Source of the DNA: Planctomycetaceae bacterium
GTDB taxonomy: Bacteria; Planctomycetota; Planctomycetia; Planctomycetales; Planctomycetaceae
Assembly (NCBI GenBank): GCA_027080405.1
Contig: JALWSL010000216.1
Span: 1 to 7,285 of the forward strand
DNA length: 7,285 bases
Direction of reading: 5' to 3'
This document shows positions 1 through 6,952 of this stretch, piece after piece. Both the position numbers and the translations under genes were made by a program. Numbering within the stretch: the stretch's first letter is position 1; each line of letters starts with the position of its first letter. The notes beneath the pieces were generated by a model, which made no database searches, was not told the origin of the DNA, and saw nothing but the letters and a program-made list of their open reading frames with translations.

Positions 1-1964
1 ACCTGGAACACTATGACGCGATCTGGGGGCAGATTTTCAGTTTTGATAACGGAACGAATCAGGCTCACTACCGGGAAGGACAACTCGGGGTTACCGATCG
101 CTTTTCCGATATTCTGAATAACGATCCGTACTTCACCTTGCAGATGGGGCATTTTGTTCGTACGGAAGTTGCACTGGCGAATCCGTTCAACGAACAGATG
201 GATGTCGGTGAAGATTTCGACTACTACCTGCGGGTCTGGGAGAAATATCGCTGTATCAAATTGGGAGTGCCTCTGTTTGCCAACCGGCGTGGCCTGCACT
301 CGGGTGGCCCACGTTCTGCCACGGGCAGAGATTGGACGATCGTTGTCAACCAGTTGCTGCAACAATACCGAAACAAAAAAAGTGCTCCTTCTGAAACGAG
401 TCAGAATTTACAGGATGGAATCAGGCAACAACCTGTGCCCACTCCGCATGCCCGAAAATCATCCCGGTCGCCCAATCACGTTCAAAGGGGGATGAAGTTG
501 GCGATATACGGGATGATGCGGAGTGGCACAACGTTGCTTTGTGACAAACTGACGGTTCCTGGAAAGGGGCTTGTGCTTTTGGAACCGAATATCCATCTGG
601 GTGGCGGTTCGGAACACCTTCGCAAGCAACTCGAATCATTCGGTATCAACATTTCCGAGCAGGATTGGCAAGCGGGGACGAGCAGGCAGTCTTTCCCACA
701 GTTTTTTGATTCTTCGATTCTGCCCGAATTGAATCGACTCGATTACTGGGGTGTGAAGATGGTCAATTTCGCCAACTGGCAGGAATTCTTGCAGCAATAT
801 CCAGCAGAGAACCTGATTTTGTGTGTTCGGGATATTCGGGATGTTGTTCTCTCCGCGCTGGATTTGGCTCCGAAGCTGGATAATTTTGTTGACGAGACAT
901 GGATTGAAAATCGGGCGTTGGAGACAGCCGCTGCGCTGGTTGAGATGGCAAAGCTGCCTCATCACCTGGTTCGCTATGAGCAGATGTGTGAAAACCCTCA
1001 GCTCATCGACTCACTTGCCCAACAAATGGGACTAAGTGCTTTGGGCAAAGAACGAATAGGGCTGGAATCGGTCCCTCATCGTCTCTATGAAGAGCAGAAA
1101 CATCAGGGGCAGGTGACCAATCTGTCGGTCAACCGCTTTGCGAAGGAACCTGATGGGCCAGCTAAACAGTTGGCGGAAAAGGTTTGGAAGCAGGCGGGAG
1201 AGTATTGTCAGCGGTTTGGTTATGAAGCAGCAACTGCAACGCCGAGACTGCCCAAAGGGTTTTCAGCTTTAATCTCGCAAGCATGTAGCCATAACCATGC
1301 GGAGGGGAAAGAACCGGAACCCCCAATACCTGTTTCTCGTGAACAGGATGCCTTGGTTGCAGAAGCGCCCGGAAAAGTTGGAAACGATTTTACCAGCTAC
1401 TGGGAGCAGGATCGGCTGGCAAACATTATTCCCATGAACAAACAGTTGGGCGAGTTCCCGGAAGGGTGGGATGTCCGTCCATTTTTGTGGGAAATGCTGA
1501 GGCCGCATCTGGTGCGAAAAATGGTGGAAATCGGTTGCGGTTACGGGCGGCTGTGCCAGGCAATACCGACCGATTATTACCTTGGGGTCGATATCAACCC
1601 GGAAGCGATATCAACTGCCAGAAAAAAACATCCCGGTTATGATTTCCAGTTGATCGGATTCAATGATGAATATCCGCCTGCAGATGCAATTCTGGCCTAT
1701 ACGGTCCTGCTTCATATCGATGACGATACGGTCGGGCCAATGATAGAGCGGATGTGTCGGGCGAGTGATACCATTTTGATAGCAGAAATTCTTGGCAAAC
1801 AACGCTGGCGGCGTGATGGCAATCCACCAGTATTCAACCGGGATTTACAGGATTATGTCAAACTGATGCAGGAGAATGGGTTCTATCTCGCCCAATGTGA
1901 GGAGAAACCGTATTTACATTATCCCGATACTGAAATCACGTTTATGAAGTTCATGCGACAGTAA
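1..1964 (+). CDS. Glycosyltransferase family 2 / sulfotransferase / SAM methyltransferase fusion (5' partial)
   Basis: The frame is open from the left edge (first whole codon at 3) to TAA at 1962-1964. About 653 residues are visible and the true start lies outside. Three parts can be seen. (1) Nt 3-350 is the end of a GT-A family-2 glycosyltransferase, with the acidic motif GEDFDYYLR at about 207-233. (2) Nt 492-1230 is a PAPS-dependent sulfotransferase. Its 5'-phosphosulfate loop [10 protein letters not shown] is at 510-539, and its 3'-phosphate site RDIRDVVLS, with the expected Arg and Ser, is at 828-854. (3) Nt 1385-1961 is a class I methyltransferase, with motif [11 protein letters not shown] at 1524-1553, the ribose-binding acid in GVDINPE at about 1584-1604 and a motif resembling [10 protein letters not shown] near 1695-1724. 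Polar linkers (about 350-490 and 1245-1380) join the domains. The order suggests sugar transfer followed by sulfation and methylation of one glycan. Acceptors cannot be read from sequence. The domain calls are firm for parts 2 and 3 and good for part 1, which is truncated. Confidence 0.85.
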   Translation, partial: LEHYDAIWGQIFSFDNGTNQAHYREGQLGVTDRFSDILNNDPYFTLQMGHFVRTEVALANPFNEQMDVGEDFDYYLRVWEKYRCIKLGVPLFANRRGLHSGGPRSATGRDWTIVVNQLLQQYRNKKSAPSETSQNLQDGIRQQPVPTPHARKSSRSPNHVQRGMKLAIYGMMRSGTTLLCDKLTVPGKGLVLLEPNIHLGGGSEHLRKQLESFGINISEQDWQAGTSRQSFPQFFDSSILPELNRLDYWGVKMVNFANWQEFLQQYPAENLILCVRDIRDVVLSALDLAPKLDNFVDETWIENRALETAAALVEMAKLPHHLVRYEQMCENPQLIDSLAQQMGLSALGKERIGLESVPHRLYEEQKHQGQVTNLSVNRFAKEPDGPAKQLAEKVWKQAGEYCQRFGYEAATATPRLPKGFSALISQACSHNHAEGKEPEPPIPVSREQDALVAEAPGKVGNDFTSYWEQDRLANIIPMNKQLGEFPEGWDVRPFLWEMLRPHLVRKMVEIGCGYGRLCQAIPTDYYLGVDINPEAISTARKKHPGYDFQLIGFNDEYPPADAILAYTVLLHIDDDTVGPMIERMCRASDTILIAEILGKQRWRRDGNPPVFNRDLQDYVKLMQENGFYLAQCEEKPYLHYPDTEITFMKFMRQ

Positions 1965-1975
1965 AAAAAAGAGAT

Positions 1976-2006
1976 GGCAACGAACGCTGAGAAGCGTTTT
2001 GTTGTT
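1976..2006 (+). terminator. Hairpin after the fusion gene, possible weak terminator
   Basis: AACGCT (1983-1988) pairs with AGCGTT (1993-1998) across the loop GAGA, a GNRA-type tetraloop. If T2000 is bulged, the stem extends outward through G1982-T1999, C1981-G2001, A1980-T2002, A1979-T2003 and C1978-G2004, then two G-T pairs. The T-rich stretch falls inside the stem and no clean U-tract follows, so this may be a weak terminator, an mRNA-stability element or neither. It starts 12 bp after the stop codon. Confidence 0.35.
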
Positions 2007-2075
2007 CTTCGGGTGACAGGTCCGGTTTGAGATCGGGCAGAAAAATGTAATGAAAATGCAGGAAGCGAAACGGTC

Positions 2076-2696
2076 ATGATTATATCACCAGAGTTGAAAT
2101 ATGCCTTTGTCAGTACGGTTAAAGGGGGAACAAATTCCCTTTACCAGATTCTGTCTGAGCACTATCAGGGGAGGCGTTATGGTGGTTTCCACTGTAATGA
2201 CGTAAGTGAAATACCCGCAGATTGGCATCTGTTTACAACCTGCAGAAATCCATATTCACGAGCCGTTTCGATTTGGTTCAGTACCTGCATGCGAGGAAAG
2301 GATCGATACTATTTTCGCCAGATGTGTCCGAATCCCGATTCATTTGAAGTCTTTGCAGAATGGGCTGCGATCATGCAGTCGCAATTGCCTCGCCTGAGTG
2401 AACCACAGCAACAGCTTTTGATGACACAGTCGCAACGGCATGGCGATATTGATTTCGATACCGTTTTGCGTGTTGAACAACTACGAAGTGATTTTGCAAA
2501 ACTTCCGTTTGTAGAATCGAAACTGCCCGAGTTCCCGATTCTGAACCCGACACGAAATCAGCGAGATTCGGCAGGGGATTATCTGACAGAACGGGCAATT
2601 CGGGCCGTACAGAAATGGATGGCCCCCGACTTCATAAAATACGGATACGAACTGGAATTTCCCGGCGAGGCACCAATCGAAACGCCAGCCGCGTAA
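2076..2696 (+). CDS. Carbohydrate sulfotransferase, PF03567-like (Sulfotransfer_2 type)
   Basis: This 206-residue protein probably transfers sulfate from PAPS to a sugar hydroxyl. The phosphosulfate-binding loop [10 protein letters not shown] (residues 13-22) follows a short N-terminal beta strand. The 3'-phosphate site [10 protein letters not shown] (56-65) has the expected Arg57 and Ser65. Further family-like features are [11 protein letters not shown] (130-140), the NPTRNQRD segment (157-164) and a C-terminal helix ending in DFIKYGYE (185-192). Its loop resembles the PKTGGTSL type of the membrane or Golgi carbohydrate sulfotransferases, unlike the loop in the upstream fusion. No signal peptide or membrane segment is seen, so it is probably cytosolic. 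The ATG start is supported by AGGAAG at 2060-2065, spaced 10 nt. The gap to the upstream gene is 111 bp and the gap to the methyltransferase is 114 bp. The acceptor is unknown; a glycan is likely from the family and the context. Confidence 0.8.
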   Translation: MIISPELKYAFVSTVKGGTNSLYQILSEHYQGRRYGGFHCNDVSEIPADWHLFTTCRNPYSRAVSIWFSTCMRGKDRYYFRQMCPNPDSFEVFAEWAAIMQSQLPRLSEPQQQLLMTQSQRHGDIDFDTVLRVEQLRSDFAKLPFVESKLPEFPILNPTRNQRDSAGDYLTERAIRAVQKWMAPDFIKYGYELEFPGEAPIETPAA

Positions 2697-2798
2697 GTTC
2701 TGGCTATTTAATTGCACCAGAGACGGATGCTGAGGAAACTCCAGCTTCATCACGAACGATTTCATTCAATCGGCAATACTCAACCGACAAATAGAACC

Positions 2799-2804
2799 AG
2801 GAAG
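2799..2804 (+). promoter_or_regulatory. Ribosome binding site that sets the methyltransferase start
   Basis: AGGAAG lies 6 nt before ATG 2811, the best Shine-Dalgarno in this part of the window. It favours 2811 over the in-frame TTG at 2712 and ATG at 2727, which lack a comparable site. Confidence 0.6.
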
Positions 2805-2810
2805 ACGGAA

Positions 2811-3467
2811 ATGGGAACAGGATATTTACCCGATGGAGTTCTCAGTGCGGCGATGAACGAAATTATCGACATCCCGGGCGATTTCGCGGAAATCGGTGTC
2901 TTTCGGGGAGCACTTTTCAAACGCATCGTTGCGGTTGCTCAGGTACTCCATCGTCGAGCCCATGCCTTTGACAGCTTTATCGGGATGGATGAACCAACTG
3001 AAATGGATGCAGGAAAATACCCGAAGGGTGATTTAAGTAGTGGAGGCAAAGAGAATTTCCGTCGAATTATCCTGAATTCCATTCGCCAGCACCGGGATGT
3101 CAGTTTGGGTTCATCTCAGCAGGCGGGGGCTTCAATTGAGGCAATTCGCGATGCTATCTTTTCTCTTTGGGATGGATATGTCCCCGAGTGCCTGGAAAAG
3201 TGTCCGGTAAAGGAATTCGCTTTTATCTACATCGATCTGGATCATCACGATCCGACACAACAGGCGATTGAATGGGCCTGGCCACGATTGGTAGAAGGTG
3301 GATTGCTTGGTTTCGATGATTATTTTCCGGGCCGACCCAAACTTGCTTCACCGCCGATCGATGCTTTTCTGGATCGGGAACATTCAAATTTGGAATTGTT
3401 GCATTTCGATAATAACCAGATCTTCGTGCGTAAGCAGATGGGGCAATCCCGGCAAAATGTCGCCTGA
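2811..3467 (+). CDS. TylF/MycF-like O-methyltransferase
   Basis: This 218-residue protein is a SAM-dependent methyltransferase resembling the TylF/MycF family (PF05711), whose known members are metal-dependent sugar O-methyltransferases. The glycine-rich SAM motif AEIGVFRG is at residues 26-33. [11 protein letters not shown], around 52-62, follows the second strand. [15 protein letters not shown] (about 138-152) and [11 protein letters not shown] (about 164-174) supply the acidic residues that bind metal or act in catalysis in this family. I chose ATG 2811 because of the Shine-Dalgarno at 2799 and because family homology begins right after it. The frame stays open upstream to 2712, but that stretch shows no domain. 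With the preceding sulfotransferase and fusion gene it forms a glycan-modification group. O-methylation of a sugar is the likely reaction, but the substrate is unknown. Confidence 0.75.
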   Translation: MGTGYLPDGVLSAAMNEIIDIPGDFAEIGVFRGALFKRIVAVAQVLHRRAHAFDSFIGMDEPTEMDAGKYPKGDLSSGGKENFRRIILNSIRQHRDVSLGSSQQAGASIEAIRDAIFSLWDGYVPECLEKCPVKEFAFIYIDLDHHDPTQQAIEWAWPRLVEGGLLGFDDYFPGRPKLASPPIDAFLDREHSNLELLHFDNNQIFVRKQMGQSRQNVA

Positions 3468-3580
3468 TCATTCAGATGATTCCGATAATCGGCACAACCG
3501 GAATATCGCATGTAACTTACCGGTCTCCTCATGATCGGACTGGAATATCGGGAAAGTGAAACAGAGTCGTCTGCCCGCGA

Positions 3581-3608
3581 TAACAGATCAGCAGGAATTG
3601 GTCGATAA
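3581..3608 (+). promoter_or_regulatory. Sigma-28 (FliA)-like promoter candidate for fliD-fliS
   Basis: TAAC (3581-3584), a 16 nt spacer and GTCGATAA (3601-3608) resemble the flagellar sigma-28 consensus TAAA-N15-GCCGATAA, with 3/4 and 7/8 matches. It would leave a 5' leader of roughly 110 nt before the fliD ATG. Late flagellar genes including fliD are sigma-28 dependent in many bacteria, but this call rests on a short motif. Confidence 0.35.
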
Positions 3609-3615
3609 CTATCGA
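3602..3615. repeat. Inverted repeat overlapping the promoter candidate
   Basis: TCGATA-AC-TATCGA has perfect 6 bp arms around a 2 nt centre. It overlaps the presumed -10 element, a placement typical of an operator. No regulator can be named. Confidence 0.4.
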
Positions 3616-3723
3616 TGCGGGGAAACTGCGGGGCAGGGCGGTTACTGTGTTATGAATACCTCCCTGTAGCCGTTTCTGTCATGGCAAGGTTCTTCAATTC
3701 GATTTCACGGTTGATTCAGTTTC

Positions 3724-6456
3724 ATGTCAAGAATAACAACGACAACAGGGCTTGTCAGTGGCCTGGATATAGCCGGGCTGGTGGACGCGTTGTCGCTGAA
3801 TCAACAGCAGGCGATCAAGCGGATCGAAGCGCGTAGTCAGGAATTTGAAGCGAAAAAAACCGGGCTGAACGCATTGGAAGCCAACCTGCTGACGTTATCG
3901 ACATCGATGACGACTTTGGGGAATGAGGTCAGTTTCGAACAGCTTTCGGTTACCAATTCGGACGAATCACAACTGACCGCAACGGTTGGCAAAACAGCTG
4001 TGGTTGGCACATACAGCTTTCAGGCATTGCAAAAAGCCGCCGCTGAGCAATCACTCAGCCGGGGCTTTGCCGATGCGGATCAGGAAACGATCGGAACCGG
4101 TACACTGACTATTTCGCAGGGGGGATTTTTGGATCAATCCACTCTGCTGGAAACACTGAATGACGGTTCCGGAATTCGTCGTGGAAAAATTCGAATTTCA
4201 GACCGTAGCGGCTCATCAGCAGATATCGATTTGACTCGGGCACTCACTGTCGACGATGTCCTGAACAAGATCAATAACAACGTCGATATTGCTGTGACAG
4301 CCAGAGTGGTGGATGGACAATTCATTCTGGAAGATGCCAGTGGCAGCACGGCCAATAATCTGTCGGTAGTGGATCTGGATGGTGGCTTGGCCGCTGCAGA
4401 TTTGGGCATCGACAAATCGGTGGCCGCATCAACGCTCACGGGAGATACCGTTTACGAAACGACCGAGAACTTTTCACTCGAGCAGATCAACGACGGAAAC
4501 GGGTTGAATTTGCTGACTGGGGCTCCCGATATCCGTATCACCCTGGAAGATGCTACCGAACTGGAGGTTGATCTCAGCGATGCCAAAACTCTCAAGGATG
4601 TCATCTCGGCTATCAATGACAATAGCGATAATGGTGGAAAGCTGACGGCGGCTTTGACCAACGGCCGTATTGTGTTGACAGACACAACTGGGGGATCAGG
4701 AACGCTTTCCATCGAGGACATCAACAATAGTTCTGCCATCCGCCAACTCGGATTGGATGCAACTGTCTCAGGATCGACGATCACGGGGAATCGTTTGACC
4801 GGCGGGATGAATTCCGTTTTGTTGAGAAATCTGCGAGGAGGGCAGGGCATTGATCAACTCGGTTCAATTTCGCTGACGGATCGTTCAGGGCAAACAGCTA
4901 CTGTTGATCTGTCAGGTGCAGAGACGCTGACTGATGTGATCGAGGCCATCAATTCGGCTCAGGATAATGGGAGTGATCTGCTGCTGACCGCTTCGCTGAA
5001 CAGTAAAAAGGACGGGATACTGATTTCCGATACTTCCGGTAGCAGTTCAAGCAATTTGATCATTGCGGATGTTGGTTCTTCGACCGTCGCCAACGATCTG
5101 GGAATCGTGGTTGATGATGCCGTTGACAGCATCGACGGCGGTTCGCTGGCACTGCGGTATGTGAACGATGCCACTTCGATTTCAACTTATGCTCCCGATG
5201 GGGGAGCTGTTGAAGAAGGTCTGATCCAGATTACCGATACGGATGGAAACGTCGGTATCATTGATATCAGCTCTTCAGTTGAAACGGTAGGGGATGTCAT
5301 TACCCGTATCAATGCCAACAGTTCCATCTCGGTCACAGCACAATTGAACGATACTGGCGATGGTTTTGTCTTGATTGATGAGGCAGGCGGCACGGGAACA
5401 CTGACAGTGGAAGAGTTTGGTGATACGAGCACTGCAGCCGATCTGCGGTTGCTGGGAGATTCCGTCGTTGGCAGCGACGGCAAACAGCGGGTGACCAGTC
5501 GAAGGGTTACACAGATTGACATTGAATCGACCGACACGTTGGAAGATCTGGTCACCAAAATAAATAACGCCGGTTCGCTGATCAATGCCTCGACCTTCGA
5601 CGATGGCTCCAGTTTCAACTCGACCCGACTGAGTCTGACCGCCGCAGAAACCGGAAAATCCGGACGGATGCTGATTGATGACGGGGGGTTGGGCTTGAAC
5701 TTTACCACGATCATCAATGCTCAAGACTCGCTGTTACAGGTTGGCTCCAATCCGGCGACCGCATTTCTGATCAGTTCCAGCGACAACTCCTACGATAACG
5801 TTGTTGAGGGAATTGATTTGGACCTTAACAATGTTGGAACCTCACCGGCGAATATCGAGATATCGAGAAATACAGACAGCATTGTTACGAATGTCGAAAA
5901 CTTCGTAGAAAATTACAATAAGTACGTGGATCTTGCAGCAGAGTTGACGAAATTCGATGCGGAAAACAACCAGCGGGGAATACTGCAAGGGGATACCATA
6001 ACGGCACGAGTCGGCGCCCGTCTGGATACTGCACTGAGCAGGCGGATTGGTACGGGAAATGAAACAATCAAAACATTGATTGATATCGGGATTCGTGTCG
6101 GCGCGGGTGGAAAGCTCGTCTTCACGAAGGAACGTTTGGAAGACAAACTGAAAGATGATCTGGACGGAGTTAAAAAGTTCTTCACGACTGAATCGACGGG
6201 ATTCGCCGCCAGGTTCAACGATACAATGACCTCTCTCACTGACGTTGCTGATGGAACGTTTGCGAACGAAAGAGATGTGCTGGATAGTTCGATCAAAAAG
6301 AATGAGGAGCGGATTGCCGACTTGAATGTTCTTCTGGAAAGCAAAAAGACCAGGTTGTTGAATGAATTCGCCCAAATGGAAACAATTATCAGCACGATAC
6401 AATCACAACAAAGTGCCCTCAGTGCGCTGAAACCGATTTCGTCCACCAGCAAGTAG
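3724..6456 (+). CDS. fliD: Flagellar filament cap protein FliD (hook-associated protein 2), enlarged
   Basis: FliD caps the growing flagellar filament outside the cell and guides flagellin assembly. The 910-residue protein has a FliD N-terminal domain (about 5-105) that opens with the family signature TGLVSGLDIAGLVDAL (8-23). Its C-terminal domain (about 680-900) includes VENFVENYNKYVDL and GILQGDTITARV, and ends in a heptad-like helical stretch (850-900) finishing with ETIISTIQSQQSAL. The centre (about 140-660) is an array of flagellin-IN-type repeats (PF07196-like), listed separately. Enterobacterial FliD has about 470 residues, so this one is roughly doubled, and the increase lies in the surface-exposed middle. 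ATG 3724 is the first in-frame start after the in-frame TGA at 3712. It has no visible Shine-Dalgarno, so leader structure or non-SD initiation may matter. There is no Sec signal, as expected for type III flagellar export. It is probably co-transcribed with fliS, 55 bp downstream. Confidence 0.95.
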   Translation: MSRITTTTGLVSGLDIAGLVDALSLNQQQAIKRIEARSQEFEAKKTGLNALEANLLTLSTSMTTLGNEVSFEQLSVTNSDESQLTATVGKTAVVGTYSFQALQKAAAEQSLSRGFADADQETIGTGTLTISQGGFLDQSTLLETLNDGSGIRRGKIRISDRSGSSADIDLTRALTVDDVLNKINNNVDIAVTARVVDGQFILEDASGSTANNLSVVDLDGGLAAADLGIDKSVAASTLTGDTVYETTENFSLEQINDGNGLNLLTGAPDIRITLEDATELEVDLSDAKTLKDVISAINDNSDNGGKLTAALTNGRIVLTDTTGGSGTLSIEDINNSSAIRQLGLDATVSGSTITGNRLTGGMNSVLLRNLRGGQGIDQLGSISLTDRSGQTATVDLSGAETLTDVIEAINSAQDNGSDLLLTASLNSKKDGILISDTSGSSSSNLIIADVGSSTVANDLGIVVDDAVDSIDGGSLALRYVNDATSISTYAPDGGAVEEGLIQITDTDGNVGIIDISSSVETVGDVITRINANSSISVTAQLNDTGDGFVLIDEAGGTGTLTVEEFGDTSTAADLRLLGDSVVGSDGKQRVTSRRVTQIDIESTDTLEDLVTKINNAGSLINASTFDDGSSFNSTRLSLTAAETGKSGRMLIDDGGLGLNFTTIINAQDSLLQVGSNPATAFLISSSDNSYDNVVEGIDLDLNNVGTSPANIEISRNTDSIVTNVENFVENYNKYVDLAAELTKFDAENNQRGILQGDTITARVGARLDTALSRRIGTGNETIKTLIDIGIRVGAGGKLVFTKERLEDKLKDDLDGVKKFFTTESTGFAARFNDTMTSLTDVADGTFANERDVLDSSIKKNEERIADLNVLLESKKTRLLNEFAQMETIISTIQSQQSALSALKPISSTSK
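4147..5706 (+). repeat. Array of flagellin-IN-type repeats within fliD
   Basis: Four units have the same layout: a Gly-rich turn, a beta strand of the type IRISDRSG, a short D(I/L)-containing strand, a helix of the type TLxDVIxAIN, a strand resembling VTARVVDGQFILEDASG, and a final ADLGI-like segment. Approximate limits are 4147-4407, 4474-4755, 4819-5106 and 5182-5457. A fifth, degenerate unit (5488-5706) keeps DTLEDLVTKIN. The units clearly resemble each other as protein, but I found no long identical DNA stretch. This points to old duplications rather than recent expansion. Confidence 0.75.
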
Positions 6457-6498
6457 AATCGCTGCAACTTTCTCAGACCACAGGATGTTTCTTCAGAT

Positions 6499-6502
6499 GG
6501 AG
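6499..6502 (+). promoter_or_regulatory. Ribosome binding site that sets the fliS start
   Basis: GGAG ends 9 nt before ATG 6512. It supports 6512 over the in-frame ATGs at 6485 and 6497. Confidence 0.5.
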
Positions 6503-6511
6503 AATGGAATC

Positions 6512-6931
6512 ATGTACAACAACGAATATCTTGAATCGCACGTCATGACCGCACCTCCGCATCAGTTGCATTTAATGGTGGTAGGAGGAGCGATCCGCCA
6601 TGCCATCGCGGGGAAGGAAGCGTTGCAGGAAAAGAACTATGAACAGTCGCACCTTGCGTTGAGCAAATCCAGGGAATTCATCACAGAGTTGCTCGCTGGA
6701 CTGGATGACGAACGTGCTCCGGAAATGATTGAATCATTGCGAGCGTTGTTCGCGTTCGCCTACAAAAACCTGGCACAGGCGGATATCGAACATAAGCCGG
6801 AACTGGTCGACAATGCCATCAGGGTGCTTGAGCTACACAAGGAAACCTGGTTGGAACTGATAGAAAAACTGCCGGAAGAACATCAGGCCAGCTCTGGGCC
6901 ATCAAAGCAGTTTTTGGGGAAATTGGTCTAA
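6512..6931 (+). CDS. fliS: Flagellin export chaperone FliS
   Basis: FliS binds the C-terminal part of flagellin in the cytosol and prevents early polymerisation before export. The 139-residue length is typical. The N terminus MYNNEYLESHVMTAPPHQL matches the family pattern of a Tyr-rich start, then a (V/L)xTAxPxQL motif, then LxxMxxxGAI (here LHLMVVGGAIRHA). The rest is rich in helix-forming residues, as expected for a four-helix bundle. A polar C-terminal tail, about 120-139, contains HQASSGPSKQF. Starts at 6485 and 6497 are in frame, but they add residues outside the family and lack a good Shine-Dalgarno. It follows fliD by 55 bp, the common fliD-fliS order, with no terminator seen between them. 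The stop codon is 21 bp from the stop of the convergent gene on the other strand. Confidence 0.92.
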   Translation: MYNNEYLESHVMTAPPHQLHLMVVGGAIRHAIAGKEALQEKNYEQSHLALSKSREFITELLAGLDDERAPEMIESLRALFAFAYKNLAQADIEHKPELVDNAIRVLELHKETWLELIEKLPEEHQASSGPSKQFLGKLV

Positions 6932-6952
6932 TCCGGATTCTTGTTTTCGATG

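Larger units (their letters stand above)
3468..3723. other. 256 bp non-coding region upstream of fliD
   Basis: I see no convincing gene here. The longest start-to-stop frames wholly inside it are tiny (for example 25 codons from ATG 3531) and lack a Shine-Dalgarno. It contains a sigma-28-like promoter candidate, an inverted repeat, two further GATAA-type motifs (3482-3488 and 3576-3583) and a G-rich stretch (3619-3641). It is the most likely place for the fliD-fliS promoter. Confidence 0.6.

Noticed and set aside
2050..2079. Nine-codon leader frame (MKMQEAKRS) whose stop overlaps the start of the second sulfotransferase
   Set aside because: The overlap looks like translational coupling, but the frame is very short, has no Shine-Dalgarno of its own and could easily occur by chance.
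2712..2810. Longer methyltransferase start at TTG 2712 or ATG 2727
   Set aside because: The added residues show no domain and there is no suitable Shine-Dalgarno. ATG 2811 has AGGAAG at the right spacing and lies directly before the family homology.
3500..3550. Direct repeat GGAATATCG at 3500-3508 and 3542-3550, 42 bp apart
   Set aside because: The spacing equals four helical turns, but a 9 bp match in about 256 bp is expected by chance in roughly one case in eight.
3531..3608. 25-codon frame in the region before fliD
   Set aside because: It has no Shine-Dalgarno and no recognisable product, and it ends within the promoter candidate.
3619..3641. Possible G-quadruplex
   Set aside because: Only three runs have three or more G and the fourth is GG, so at best a weak two-layer structure could form.
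4452..5717. Long antisense frames opposite fliD (for example 4452-4850 and 5187-5717, - strand)
   Set aside because: Their products are Ser/Pro/Val-rich with no domain, as expected from reading the strand opposite a Ser/Thr/Asp-rich gene. The + strand is firmly identified as fliD.
5842..6467. Overlapping antisense frames opposite the FliD C-terminal domain
   Set aside because: They have no recognisable domain or start signal and lie wholly opposite well-conserved FliD sequence.
6485..6511. Longer FliS start at ATG 6485 or 6497
   Set aside because: FliS proteins begin close to the MYNNEYLES-like segment, and GGAG at 6499 serves ATG 6512.
6930..6939. Palindrome AATCCGGATT overlapping the fliS stop, as a terminator
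   Set aside because: It has no loop and no proper T-tract, so it cannot form a standard intrinsic terminator.
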